64,000 nucleotides of DNA. Source: Arthrobacter_M sp030063245 (GTDB lineage: Bacteria; Actinomycetota; Actinomycetes; Actinomycetales; Micrococcaceae). A program made the translations under genes and the position numbers. Below the pieces are notes generated by a model, which saw only the letters and a list, made by a program, of their open reading frames with translations, was not told the origin of the DNA and ran no database searches. The stretch is taken from assembly GCF_051131705.1 (NCBI RefSeq), contig NZ_CP180316.1, positions 3,844,001-3,908,000 on the forward strand, in the 5' to 3' direction. Position 1 is the first letter of the stretch. Every line of letters begins with the position of its first letter. Shown here in pieces: positions 8,545 to 16,793 of the stretch.

Positions 8545-9334
8545 GGCGGCTGATCTCCTTGCGCAGTTCGGCGGTGATTTCCGCCGCCAGGGTGGCGGCC
8601 TCTTCCGGCGCCTTCTGTTTGGCGGACACCGTCCATTCCCGAACCACTCGGCCCGGGCGCGAGGACATCAACAGCACCCGCTGGCCCAGCCGGACCGCTT
8701 CGCGGACATTGTGGGTGACAAAAACGATGGTCCGGCCGGTCCCGCGCCAGATGCGCTCCAACTCGTCGTGCAGCAGGTCCCGGGTGATGGCATCGAGCGC
8801 CGCAAATGGTTCATCCATCAGCAGCACATGCCGGTCCTGCGCCAGCGAACGGGCCAGCGCAACACGCTGGCGCATGCCACCGGAAAGCTCATGTGGGCGC
8901 TTGTGCCCGGAGCCGGCCAAATGCACCAGCTCCAGCAGTTCCTCCGCCCGCCTCCCCACTTCAGCCTTCGGAACCCCGCGCAGCCGCAGCGCCAGTTCAA
9001 TGTTTCCGCGCGCGCTCAGCCACGGGAACAGCGTCGCATCCTGGAACATGAAGGCGGCGCCGTCAGCCGGGAGCTCCATGGAACCCGCAGTGGGAGGCTG
9101 CAGACCGGCCACCAGGTTCAGCAACGTCGACTTCCCGCATCCCGACGCACCCAGCAGCGCGACGAATTCCCCGGGCCGGATCACCAGATTGACGTCGTCG
9201 AGCACCGGTGCGCCCGCGCCGAAGCGTTTCCCCACCCCGCATAATTCAATCGCCACTCCCGGATCAACCGGGATCCGTACGTCGTGGTTCCCGTCCCGGC
9301 CCCCTACCAGGGGCTGAACCGGCGCCGCCGTCAC
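8534..9334 (-). CDS. ssuB: ABC transporter ATP-binding protein, SsuB/TauB-like
   Basis: A 266-residue ATPase that energises the importer. Walker A is LLGASGCGKSTLL, the Q-loop lies in FMFQDATLFPWLS, the signature is LSGGMRQRVALA, Walker B is VLLMDEPFAALD, and the switch His is in FVTHNVREAVRLGQRV. PWLS with MRQRVALARSLA is typical of the nitrate/sulfonate/taurine subfamily. It overlaps ssuA by 4 bp upstream and ssuC by 11 bp downstream, so the three genes form one operon read towards lower coordinates. Confidence 0.93.
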   Translation of the reverse strand: MTAAPVQPLVGGRDGNHDVRIPVDPGVAIELCGVGKRFGAGAPVLDDVNLVIRPGEFVALLGASGCGKSTLLNLVAGLQPPTAGSMELPADGAAFMFQDATLFPWLSARGNIELALRLRGVPKAEVGRRAEELLELVHLAGSGHKRPHELSGGMRQRVALARSLAQDRHVLLMDEPFAALDAITRDLLHDELERIWRGTGRTIVFVTHNVREAVRLGQRVLLMSSRPGRVVREWTVSAKQKAPEEAATLAAEITAELRKEISRHVR

Positions 9335-10497
9335 TGGCTGCCCAAACCCGCGGCGGAGACGGCCGGCAGACCGGCATCTCTGAGCACCGCGTTCAGCGGG
9401 CCTAGATTCACTATGCCGCCGAGGTCCGCGCTCTTGGTCGTGCCGGCGTCGACCCCGTCCTGCAGCAGTTTGCGGTACGTTCCGGCCAACGGATCGTCGG
9501 TAAAGCTGAGACCGGACAGGGACCGGGACAGCACGTCAGCGGGCAGGGCGGAGCCCGCAGCCGTCGTCAATCCGGTATTGATCACCTCGGCGGCCGCGGC
9601 GGGATTCTGCCGCAGCCACTGCACCGACTCCACATGCCCCTTCAGCAGCGTCCGGACAGTCTCCGGATGCTGATCCAGGAAATTCTTGTTCACGACAAGA
9701 ATCGTCGTGGGGAACTGGCCCGGCTTCGCCGTCAGCGAGCCGTCCCACAGATCCTTCTCATCCACCAGCACCGTGGCCCCGGCCTGGAGCACCAGACGCG
9801 ACGCCCAGGGCTCAGGCAACCACGCGCCGTCGAGCTTTCCATCCTGGAACAGCTTCAGCGCCGCGGCGTTGTCCGTCGGATTGATGGTCACGGCGTCCGG
9901 CGCTCCTGCGTCAGCCTGTCCGGTTTTCAGACCCTGCCTTCCCAGCCAGGAGCGCAGCGCCACGTCCTGGGTTCCGCCCAGCTGCGGGGTGGCCAGAACT
10001 TTGCCCTTGAGGTCTGCGGCGGTTCGGATTGACGGCTGGACCACCAGCTGCGCCCCGCCTGACGCCGCGCCGGCAATGACGCGAAGCGACTCGCCCCTGC
10101 TCTTGACAAAGGAATTGATGGCCGGGTTCGGGCCCAGATACGCGGCATCGATGGCCCCGGCATTGAGCGCCTCCACCGCCGCCGGCCCGGCGTTAAACAC
10201 CTGGGTGCTCAGCTTCGTGGCGCCCAAGTCCTTTTGGAAGAATCCCTGCTGCAGCCCGATCAGCGCGGGAGCATGCGTCACGTTGCCGAAGTAACCCAGC
10301 TTCAGGGTGGCCGCCGGCGTGGTCACTGCGGCGGTGGGTGCCGGCGCATTTTTCTGTGTCACGGAGGCGACGGCGGCACCGGCGCCGATCAGCAGCACCA
10401 GCGCCGCAAGGAGGGAAATTTCAAGCCCTCGACGCCGGCGCCTGGGTGCGTCGCCAGCGACGATTCTAATGGTGGCCGGCTTCTTAGGAATGGTCAT
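9331..10497 (-). CDS. ssuA: ABC transporter substrate-binding protein, SsuA/NMT1-like (aliphatic sulfonate type)
   Basis: A 388-residue extracytoplasmic binding protein of the NMT1/SsuA family. The domain begins near residue 70 with LKLGYFGNVTHAPALIGLQQ, followed by GFFQKDLG, AGAIDAAYLGPNPAINSFVK and KLDGAWLPEPWASRLV. The N-terminus is basic (RRRRR) then one hydrophobic helix (LEISLLAALVLLIGAGAAVA) without a lipobox cysteine. The protein is therefore probably anchored by an uncleaved or signal-peptidase-I-type segment rather than lipid. It is the first gene of the ssuABC operon, and its start is 64 bp from the strong dyad at 10561-10580. Sulfonate or sulfate-ester specificity is inferred from context. 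Confidence 0.88.
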   Translation of the reverse strand: MTIPKKPATIRIVAGDAPRRRRRGLEISLLAALVLLIGAGAAVASVTQKNAPAPTAAVTTPAATLKLGYFGNVTHAPALIGLQQGFFQKDLGATKLSTQVFNAGPAAVEALNAGAIDAAYLGPNPAINSFVKSRGESLRVIAGAASGGAQLVVQPSIRTAADLKGKVLATPQLGGTQDVALRSWLGRQGLKTGQADAGAPDAVTINPTDNAAALKLFQDGKLDGAWLPEPWASRLVLQAGATVLVDEKDLWDGSLTAKPGQFPTTILVVNKNFLDQHPETVRTLLKGHVESVQWLRQNPAAAAEVINTGLTTAAGSALPADVLSRSLSGLSFTDDPLAGTYRKLLQDGVDAGTTKSADLGGIVNLGPLNAVLRDAGLPAVSAAGLGSQ

Positions 10498-10560
10498 GGA
10501 CTCACCCTAGAGTCGCCCGAAGCCCCGCTCAATGGCGCGGAAACCCGGGGTCATCTACGT

Positions 10561-10580
10561 TCATGTGGCGTCACACGAAG
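10561..10580 (-). promoter_or_regulatory. Candidate sulfur-regulon operator upstream of ssuA
   Basis: TTCATGTGGCGTCACACGAA is an imperfect dyad (7 of 8 arm bases pair) with GCGT at its centre. GCGCGGAAAC lies nearby at 10536-10545 and the same decamer occurs beside the cysI element (19327-19336). It marks the left edge of the original sulfur locus; the HsdR remnant begins within about 140 bp. Confidence 0.5.
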
Positions 10581-10703
10581 CTCGCCGTCGTTGCGGTCAC
10601 CGACTATCGACTGCGAATCTCTGCGCCAGATGCTCCGCGCGGATATAGATGGCTGCCGAGGGCACGGTCTTGCCGCTCAAATAGGTGGAGAGGCGGGACT
10701 GGG

Positions 10704-12127
10704 ATGTACCCAGACGTGATCACTTATCAGGTGAACTACGCGCAGACCCTGATCAAGTCCTTCGCCCGCTCCCAGGACAACCCGCACATCGCGATCTCGG
10801 TGGACATGCTGGACACCGGGATCGATGTGCCGGAAGTCGTGAATCTGGTCTTCTTCAAGCCCGTGCGGTCGAAGACCAAATTCTGGCAGATAGTGGCCCG
10901 CGGGACCCGCCTTTGCCCGGACTTGTTCGGCCCGGGCGAGAATAAGCAGGACTTCTTCATCTTCGACCTCTGCGGGAACGTGGAATTCTTCAATGCCGGG
11001 TTGGTGGGAAATGAAGGCTCCGTTGCGCGGTCTTTGGCGGAGACAACTTTTGTGGCGCGGGTCCAGCTGCTCCGATCCGTAGCGGCGTCCGGTGTGGGCG
11101 GGAGCGAACCGGTGGTGGCGGATCTGGTGCGCACCCTGAGTGCACAGGTAAGCCGCCTGCCCTTCAACAATTTTCTCGTCAAGCCGCATCGCGAGGCCGT
11201 GGAGAAATATGCCAAAGCGGAGAACTGGAGCGGGCTCTCCGATACCGAGGCGTCCGTGCTGGAAACCGAAGTTGCCCGGGTCGCGGGCATCGGTTCACTG
11301 CCTGATACCGAGGAAGCAAAGCGATTCGATCTACTGATACTTCGCGCACAACTGGCTGCTCTGGAAGAACCGGGGGCAGTGGAGACCCTGCGGCGGCGCC
11401 TTCAGCAGATTGCCGGCGCCTTGGCCGAACAGCCCAATATTCCTGCCGTTGCCGCCCAACTGCCGCTGATTGAGCAGCTGCTGGACGATCACGAATGGGA
11501 AGCGGTGAGCGTTGACTGGCTGGAGCTTGCGCGCAAGCGTTTGCGCGGGCTGGTCCACCTGATCGAAAAGAAGCGTCGAAAGATCGTCTACACCAACTTT
11601 GAAGATGAACTGGGGGAACTTCGAGAGGATACGCTCATGGGCGTCTCCATGGGTGGCACGGATTCAAACGGTATCGCGAGAAGGTCCAGGCGTATCTGCG
11701 CGGACGGCTGGACCTTGCGGCAATCCAGCGGCTTCGCCGCAATAAACCGCTGACCGAGCTGGATCTGGCCGAGCTGGAGCGCAGTCTGACAGATTGCGGC
11801 GCCGGGTCAGAGGAAGATCTGGCCCGGGCCCGGCAGGAAGGTTTGGCCGGTTTCGTCAGGTCACTGGTAGGACTGGACCGGGCCGCCGTCGAGGAAACCC
11901 GCTCCGAGTTTATTGGTGATTCCACTTTGACCGCCGGGCAGCTGGACTTCCTGAACCTGCTGGTGGTCCAGCTGTGCGAGAACGGTTCGGTGTCGATGGA
12001 CGCGCTGTACGTCTCGCCCTACAGCGAGCTGGCGCCGGCCGGTCCGGATGATCTGTTCGGGGACACGCGCTTTGATCAGCTGGAGCGGGTCCTGCGGTCC
12101 TTCGATAGTCCGTTCAAGGTGGGCTGA
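10704..12127 (+). pseudogene. hsdR: Type I restriction endonuclease subunit R (HsdR), 5'-truncated and frameshifted remnant
   Basis: Only the last part of an HsdR remains: helicase motifs V-VI (ISVDMLDTGIDVPEVVNLVF, then KTKFWQIVARGTRLCPDLFG) and the C-terminal specificity-complex region. The endonuclease and first helicase domain, perhaps two thirds of the protein, are missing; homology starts abruptly at about 10716 (VITYQVNYAQTLIKSFA). A single-base deletion near 11663 breaks the frame: the first part reads ..GTDSNGIARR, while GFKRYREKVQAYLRG and the true C-terminus (..LERVLRSFDSPFKVG, stop at 12125-12127) continue in the next frame. No HsdM or HsdS is present. The piece marks foreign DNA inserted beside ssuA. 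Confidence 0.88.
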
Positions 12128-12145
12128 GTAACGGCGCCCTGCGTC

Positions 12146-12559
12146 TCAAGCGACTATCTCCACTTGAACACCGACAGCGTCGTATGTGGACTTGGCTCGT
12201 GCATCACGGGTTGCGAGTACGTACTCATGCTCGGCGGCAGCAAGGGCAACAATCGCGTCGTACGCCGCGCCACCGGCTATGCCAAGTCCCGCAAGAGTTT
12301 GCGGTATGCGTTTCGAAGCCGTCGGACTCAAAAGCAGTGGCGCGGCGAAGCGTTCGGTTAATAGTCTGGCGGCATCGCCAGGGGCGAGCCTGGCGTCCCC
12401 AGGCAAGCGCGTCAGCACAGCGTAAGTCTCCACCAAGGCGTGGCCGCTGAGCGCAAGTTCGCGCCCGCCCCACCACTCGGCGACCAGAGCATGCGCTCGG
12501 TGACTCATCAACAGCAGCGGTACTGCAACGCTGGTATCCAGCGCGACCGCGGGGTTCAA
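12146..12559 (-). CDS. vapC: PIN-domain ribonuclease toxin (VapC family)
   Basis: A 137-residue PIN protein, a predicted Mg2+-dependent endoribonuclease. The four acidic residues are in place: Asp8 (VALDTSV), Glu44 (ALVETYAVLTRL), Asp101 (AYDAIVALAAAEH) and Asp119 (ATRDARA). Length is standard. It follows its partner antitoxin with a 4-bp overlap (12556-12559), the classic antitoxin-first VapBC layout, so the module looks intact. It sits 18 bp beyond the 3' end of the HsdR remnant, convergent with it, inside the DNA separating cysN from ssuA. Confidence 0.93.
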   Translation of the reverse strand: MNPAVALDTSVAVPLLLMSHRAHALVAEWWGGRELALSGHALVETYAVLTRLPGDARLAPGDAARLLTERFAAPLLLSPTASKRIPQTLAGLGIAGGAAYDAIVALAAAEHEYVLATRDARAKSTYDAVGVQVEIVA

Positions 12560-12792
12560 CGCCGGCCGGAGTCAATGAGGCCGAAGACAATGTCGTCATC
12601 GATCTCCGTCGTACTCACCGCTACAAGCACACCCGACTCCTCGACTAGTCGTGCGGTTCGCCCGGCGGGGATCATCTGCAACCCGCTCCCATAAGGGGAT
12701 ATATCGACCACCGATCCCGGACGGAGCCCCAGTGCATCGCGTAAGGACTTGGGAACGACGATGCGACCCACCGAATCCAGAGTTGCTTCCAT
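12556..12792 (-). CDS. vapB: AbrB/SpoVT/MazE-type antitoxin (VapB)
   Basis: A 78-residue antitoxin with an N-terminal swapped-hairpin AbrB DNA-binding domain (MEATLDSVGRIVVPKSLRDA, then LGLRPGSVVDI) and a C-terminal tail expected to wrap round the toxin. It should repress its own promoter and neutralise the PIN toxin. It overlaps vapC by 4 bp. The upstream 12793-12870 region is AT-richer (CCAATTTGAATAG) and probably holds the promoter. Confidence 0.92.
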   Translation of the reverse strand: MEATLDSVGRIVVPKSLRDALGLRPGSVVDISPYGSGLQMIPAGRTARLVEESGVLVAVSTTEIDDDIVFGLIDSGRR

Positions 12793-12871
12793 AGGGAAAA
12801 CGCTACCAGCGTACTCCCAATTTGAATAGCAGTCAGGAACTGAGGAGTGACGGCGCGGTCCGCCCTGCCGA

Positions 12872-12925
12872 AGTACGACGGCGGCAGGTGACTTCCATAC
12901 GAAAGTTACCTGCCGCCGTCGTACT
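12872..12925. terminator. Long perfect hairpin, probable (bidirectional) terminator
   Basis: An 18-bp perfect stem (AGTACGACGGCGGCAGGT at 12872-12889 with its complement at 12908-12925), extendable by four inner pairs, with a short loop. It lies 20 bp after the stop of the minus-strand binding-protein gene. The T-rich side (CTTCGCTTTT) is on the plus-strand exit, so orientation is not decisive. Confidence 0.7.
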
Positions 12926-12945
12926 CTTCGCTTTTAGTGCCCCGC

Positions 12946-13872
12946 CTATTTCGGGACGTCCGGGTTGACCTCGGCCTTCGTAATGGCCACGCTGCCCACG
13001 CCCCACTCATCGAGGATCTTCTTGTAGTCGCCGTTTTCGATCAGCTTATTCATCGCCTTGGCCACCACGTCCGTGAAGGGAAGGTCGTTCTTGGCCACGG
13101 CAATACCCACCGGGGAGGCCTCGTAGACGTCGCCAAAGGATTCGAGCTGGCCCTTGGTCTGCGTGACCGCGTAGGCGATGGTGATGGACCCGGCGGGCAT
13201 GGCGTCCACGCTGCCGTTGACCAGGCGCGTGGTGACATCCGTCTGGTTCTTCAGGCTCACGATCTTGATGGCCGGCTTGCCGGCTGCGGCGCACTTGTCG
13301 TTGCGGCCCGCCAGGTCTTTGGTCTCCTGGAAGGAGCCCGTCTGCACGGCAATGCTGCGGCCGCAGATGTCGTCCAGGCTGAACTTCTTCGGGTTGCCTT
13401 GCTGCACGGCCCACTGGGTACCGGCGCTGAGGTAGCTGACAAAGTTCGCGGCTTGCTTGCGCTCGTTGGTGATGAAGAACGACGACGCGCTCAGGTCATA
13501 CTTGGGCCCCAGCGAGGGCAGGATGCTGGTGAACGCGGCACTCTGGACGTCGATCTTGAGTCCCAGCAGCGCGCCGATGGCCTTGGCCAGGTCGACGTCG
13601 TAGCCGACGGGAGTCTGGCCGTCGGTGCCGCCCAGGAATTCCGCCGGGGCATACGACGTGTCGGAGCCCATCGCCAGCGTGCCCTTGTCCCGCAGTGCCT
13701 GCGGGACCGCGGCGGCCAGGGTGGCGTCCTTGGGGATGGCGGAGACATTAAACGACGACGACGACGCGGACGCTGCTGCGCCCTGCTGGGACGCGTTGGT
13801 GCAGCCTGTCAGCGCCAGGGCTGCCGCGGCGAGCAGGCCTGTCGAGAGCGAAAATATCGACTTCGCGGTCAT
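12946..13872 (-). CDS. Solitary amino-acid ABC transporter substrate-binding lipoprotein
   Basis: A 308-residue polar amino-acid binding protein (SBP family 3). The ATG at 13872 is chosen because GGAGGG lies five bases upstream and it gives a proper signal peptide (MTAKSIFSLSTGLLAAAALA then LTGC lipobox, Cys24). The body (GSDTSYAPAEFLGGTDGQTP, VGYDVDLAKAIGALLG, QTDVTTRLVNGSVDAMPAGS) is strikingly similar to the binding protein at 27315-28253, so the two are paralogues. No permease or ATPase lies nearby. It could feed the paralogous transporter at 28.2-30.0 kb or be a leftover of a moved operon. It lies in the block separating cysN from ssuA. Confidence 0.93.
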   Translation of the reverse strand: MTAKSIFSLSTGLLAAAALALTGCTNASQQGAAASASSSSFNVSAIPKDATLAAAVPQALRDKGTLAMGSDTSYAPAEFLGGTDGQTPVGYDVDLAKAIGALLGLKIDVQSAAFTSILPSLGPKYDLSASSFFITNERKQAANFVSYLSAGTQWAVQQGNPKKFSLDDICGRSIAVQTGSFQETKDLAGRNDKCAAAGKPAIKIVSLKNQTDVTTRLVNGSVDAMPAGSITIAYAVTQTKGQLESFGDVYEASPVGIAVAKNDLPFTDVVAKAMNKLIENGDYKKILDEWGVGSVAITKAEVNPDVPK

Positions 13873-14106
13873 GGGGACCCTCCGGCTCGGCTGGGTAAGC
13901 GTGGCCATAACTGGAATCAGGGTGTGCGGCGCACGCTACATTTGTCAAAATGTTATACCGGGGGCGCGAAATGGATTGCATCCATGGCCGCCGATGACAT
14001 GGTGCTGCCATGGCGCCCTTCACGTTGCCGCAGCTGCGCTCTTTTTGCCGCGGTCTTCCGCCCGGAAAAGGCCCCGTGGATCAAGATGGTGCTGGCCATG
14101 CCGACC

Positions 14107-14262
14107 CTAGTGACCCGCCACTTCAACGTCTTCGATCCCGTCGTGACGACGGTCGGCAAGCTGGTGGCCGGAACGCAGGGCAACATCATCCCGGCTAATG
14201 CGACCTTCGACCTGACGCTGCGGACCTTCTCCCCGGACCACAAGGAACGGCTGCTGGCCGGA
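14107..14262 (+). pseudogene. M20 family amidohydrolase/carboxypeptidase fragment (dimerisation domain)
   Basis: A ~50-residue scrap, VTRHFNVFDPVVTTVGKLVA then GTQGNIIPANATFDLTLRTF and SPDHKERLL, is the bacterial exopeptidase dimerisation domain of hippurate-hydrolase-like M20 enzymes. Neither catalytic half with its metal ligands is present, and the frame runs out at a stop at 14344. It is a both-ends-truncated remnant next to the cysN 3' end. Confidence 0.75.
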
Positions 14263-14397
14263 GCGTTCATCATGCTGGGCGCGACGACGGCCGCTGACCC
14301 TGGGGCCGCTGCCAGCAATCACTCGCCGCGTGCCGCCTTCGAATGAACTATCAGCGTATTTCCTGTGAGGGCCACCTTCCCCTCCGGCTCAGATCGC

Positions 14398-15855
14398 CTA
14401 CCGCTCGTCCTCCGAGTCGCCGGGATGGCCCTTGATCAGACCGGCGGCCAGGGTATTGCCGTCGGCGGGGTCGATGACCAGAAAGGCACCGGTGCGCCGG
14501 TGCGCGGCGTACGGCTCGGTGGGCAGCGGTGAAGCCAGCCGGATCTGTACGCTGCCAATGTCGTTGAGCTCCAGGCCGGAGGCCGGCTGTTCGCGGAAGT
14601 TGGCCAGATCCAGCTTCCCGGTGACGGCGCGGACCAGTGCCTGGACGGTTCGGCTGCCGTGCTTGACGAGGACTCTGCCGCCTTCGCGCAGCGGCTTGGG
14701 CGAGAGCCAGCAGAGCTCCGCGTACAGGTCCTGCGCCGGAGCGGTGAACGTTCCCGCGGCCGCGATGAGATCGCCCCGGGCAACGTCTATCTCGTCGGCC
14801 AGTCGCAGTGAGACGGACTGTGGCGCCACCGCGCGCTGCAGCTCCGAACCGGCGAAATCAATGCCGACGACGGTCGTTTGCCGCCCGGAGGGCAGCACCG
14901 TCACGCGCTCCCCCACGGCGACGGACCCGGAGGCCAGCTGGCCGGCATAGGCGCGGTAATCGCGAAACGCGCTCTGGCCGCCGTCGCCCGTTTCCGCAAG
15001 CTCTGCCGCCAGCTCCGGCGCCAGTGCGCCCTGCGGCCGAATCACCGTCTGCACGGGGAAGCGGAACGGCTCCTGCCCGCGCTCCAGCTCATCGGTGGAC
15101 GGAAGCGCTTGCAGGATCTCCAGCAGACTGGGCCCGGTGTACCAAGGGGTGTGCGCGGAGCGATCCACCACATTGCCGCCCTCCAGCGCGGAAACCGGCA
15201 CCACCAGCACGTCCTCCAGCCCCAGCTCGGCGCTGACTTTCCGGACGTCGTCGGCGATAGCGGTGAAGACGTCCGCGCTGTAGCCGACCAGATCAATCTT
15301 GTTCACGGCCACCACCACGTGCGGCACCCGTAGCAGCCGCAGCACGCAAAGATGCCGCCGGGTCTGCTCCAGCACGCCCTTGCGCGCGTCAATGAGGACG
15401 ACGACGGCGTCCGCCGTGGACGCGCCCGTCACCGTGTTTTTGGTGTACTGCACGTGCCCTGGGCAGTCCGCCAGGATGAAGCTGCGCCGATCGGTGGCGA
15501 AGTAGCGGTAGGCGACGTCGATGGTGATGCCCTGTTCGCGTTCCGCCCGGAGCCCGTCGGTGAGCAGCGCCAGGTCGATCTGCTGGCCGGCGGGCGCGGA
15601 GCCGGGCTCGCCGCCGCCGAAACCGCGCTCCGCCGAGGTCCGGGTGACCGACTCCAGCTGGTCGGCCAGGATGGCTTTGCTGTCGTGCAGCAGCCGGCCC
15701 ACGAGCGTTGATTTGCCGTCGTCAACGGACCCGGCGGTGGCGAACCGGAAGAGCGTATTATCCGTTAGGACAGCGCCGGAACTGTCAATGCGGCCGGCAT
15801 CGTCGGTGCTTTCGGCAAGTTCGGATCGGTCGCTAAGTTCGGTGATTGCGGTCAT
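14398..15855 (-). CDS. cysN: Sulfate adenylyltransferase subunit 1 (GTPase)
   Basis: A 485-residue EF-Tu-like GTPase that drives ATP sulfurylase. P-loop GSVDDGKSTLVGRLL, switch II DCPGHVQYTKN and the guanine motif VAVNKIDLVG are all intact; two beta-barrel domains follow from about residue 250. There is no fused CysC APS kinase, consistent with the APS-reductase type CysH encoded upstream. The ATG overlaps the cysD TAA by one base, so the pair is translationally coupled. It ends the cysIHDN run; ssuA follows only after ~3.9 kb of remnants. Confidence 0.95.
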   Translation of the reverse strand: MTAITELSDRSELAESTDDAGRIDSSGAVLTDNTLFRFATAGSVDDGKSTLVGRLLHDSKAILADQLESVTRTSAERGFGGGEPGSAPAGQQIDLALLTDGLRAEREQGITIDVAYRYFATDRRSFILADCPGHVQYTKNTVTGASTADAVVVLIDARKGVLEQTRRHLCVLRLLRVPHVVVAVNKIDLVGYSADVFTAIADDVRKVSAELGLEDVLVVPVSALEGGNVVDRSAHTPWYTGPSLLEILQALPSTDELERGQEPFRFPVQTVIRPQGALAPELAAELAETGDGGQSAFRDYRAYAGQLASGSVAVGERVTVLPSGRQTTVVGIDFAGSELQRAVAPQSVSLRLADEIDVARGDLIAAAGTFTAPAQDLYAELCWLSPKPLREGGRVLVKHGSRTVQALVRAVTGKLDLANFREQPASGLELNDIGSVQIRLASPLPTEPYAAHRRTGAFLVIDPADGNTLAAGLIKGHPGDSEDER

Positions 15856-16793
15856 TAGAAATAGCCGTCCTTCTTGCGGTCTTCCATGGCGGCCTCGGAG
15901 ATGCGGTCATCGGCCCGAGTGGCACCACGTTCGGTAATGGTGGAGGCTGCTACTTCGCGGACCACGTCCGCCACCGTCGCAGCGGCGGATTCGACGGCGC
16001 CGGTGCAGGACATGTCTCCCACGGTCCGGTAACGCACCGTTTTGATCAGGACCGGTTCGTCTGCCCGGGGAAGCGAAACGTCACCCACGGCACGCCACAT
16101 GCCGTCGCGGGCATACACCTCGCGTTCATGCGCGTAGTACAGGCCGGGCAGCTCAATACCTTCGCGTTCGACGTAGCGCCAAATGTCCAGTTCGGTCCAG
16201 TTGCTGATCGGGAACGCCCGGACATGCTGGCCTGCGGTGTGCCGGCCGTTGTACAGATTCCACAGTTCCGGACGCTGATTGCGCGGATCCCACTGGCCGA
16301 ATTCGTCGCGCAGGCTCAGAATGCGTTCCTTGGCCCGCGCCTTATCCTCGTCCCTGCGCCCGCCGCCGAAGACGGCGTCGAACCTGTTGACCCTGATGGC
16401 TTCCAGCAGCGGCGCGGTCTGCAGCGGGTTGCGTGTCCCGTCCGCGCGCTCGGCCAGCTCGCCGCTGTCGATGTGGTCCTGCACCAGCCCAATGACGAGC
16501 CGGAGCCCGAGCCGGGCCACCGTGCGGTCGCGGAATTCGATCACCTCGGGGAAGTTGTGGCCGGTGTCCACGTGCAGCACCGGGAACGGCACCCTGCCCG
16601 GCCAGAAGGCCTTCGTGGCCAGGTGCAACATGACCACGGAGTCCTTGCCACCACTGAACAGCAGGGCCGGGCGCTCAAACTCGGCCACCACCTCACGGAT
16701 GATATGGATCGCCTCGGATTCAAGCACGTCCAGCGAGGTCAGCCGATAGGCGGAAACTGGCGACTGGGTCCTGTCGATGGTCTGTGTACTCAT
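15855..16793 (-). CDS. cysD: Sulfate adenylyltransferase subunit 2
   Basis: A 312-residue catalytic subunit of ATP sulfurylase, forming APS from ATP and sulfate. The PP-loop is ALLFSGGKDSVVMLHLATKA near residues 44-63. Family blocks PFPVLHVDTGHNFPEVIEFR, PISNWTELDIWRYVEREGIE and the C-terminal MEDRKKDGYF are present. The ATG at 16793 makes an ATGA overlap with the cysH stop; the open frame runs further upstream (to 17657) but that part only shadows cysH. Operon partner of cysN. Confidence 0.96.
   Translation of the reverse strand: MSTQTIDRTQSPVSAYRLTSLDVLESEAIHIIREVVAEFERPALLFSGGKDSVVMLHLATKAFWPGRVPFPVLHVDTGHNFPEVIEFRDRTVARLGLRLVIGLVQDHIDSGELAERADGTRNPLQTAPLLEAIRVNRFDAVFGGGRRDEDKARAKERILSLRDEFGQWDPRNQRPELWNLYNGRHTAGQHVRAFPISNWTELDIWRYVEREGIELPGLYYAHEREVYARDGMWRAVGDVSLPRADEPVLIKTVRYRTVGDMSCTGAVESAAATVADVVREVAASTITERGATRADDRISEAAMEDRKKDGYF

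Noticed and set aside
7597..10497. Nitrate importer (NrtABC-like) instead of sulfonate
   Set aside because: Family cannot separate the two by eye, but context (cysIHDN, cysG, fprA and shared operator-like sites) and absence of nitrate reductase genes favour sulfur.
12937..14346. Long plus-strand open frame (469 codons)
   Set aside because: Most of it is antisense to the amino-acid-binding lipoprotein; only the last ~50 codons match a real family (M20 fragment), so it is not one gene.
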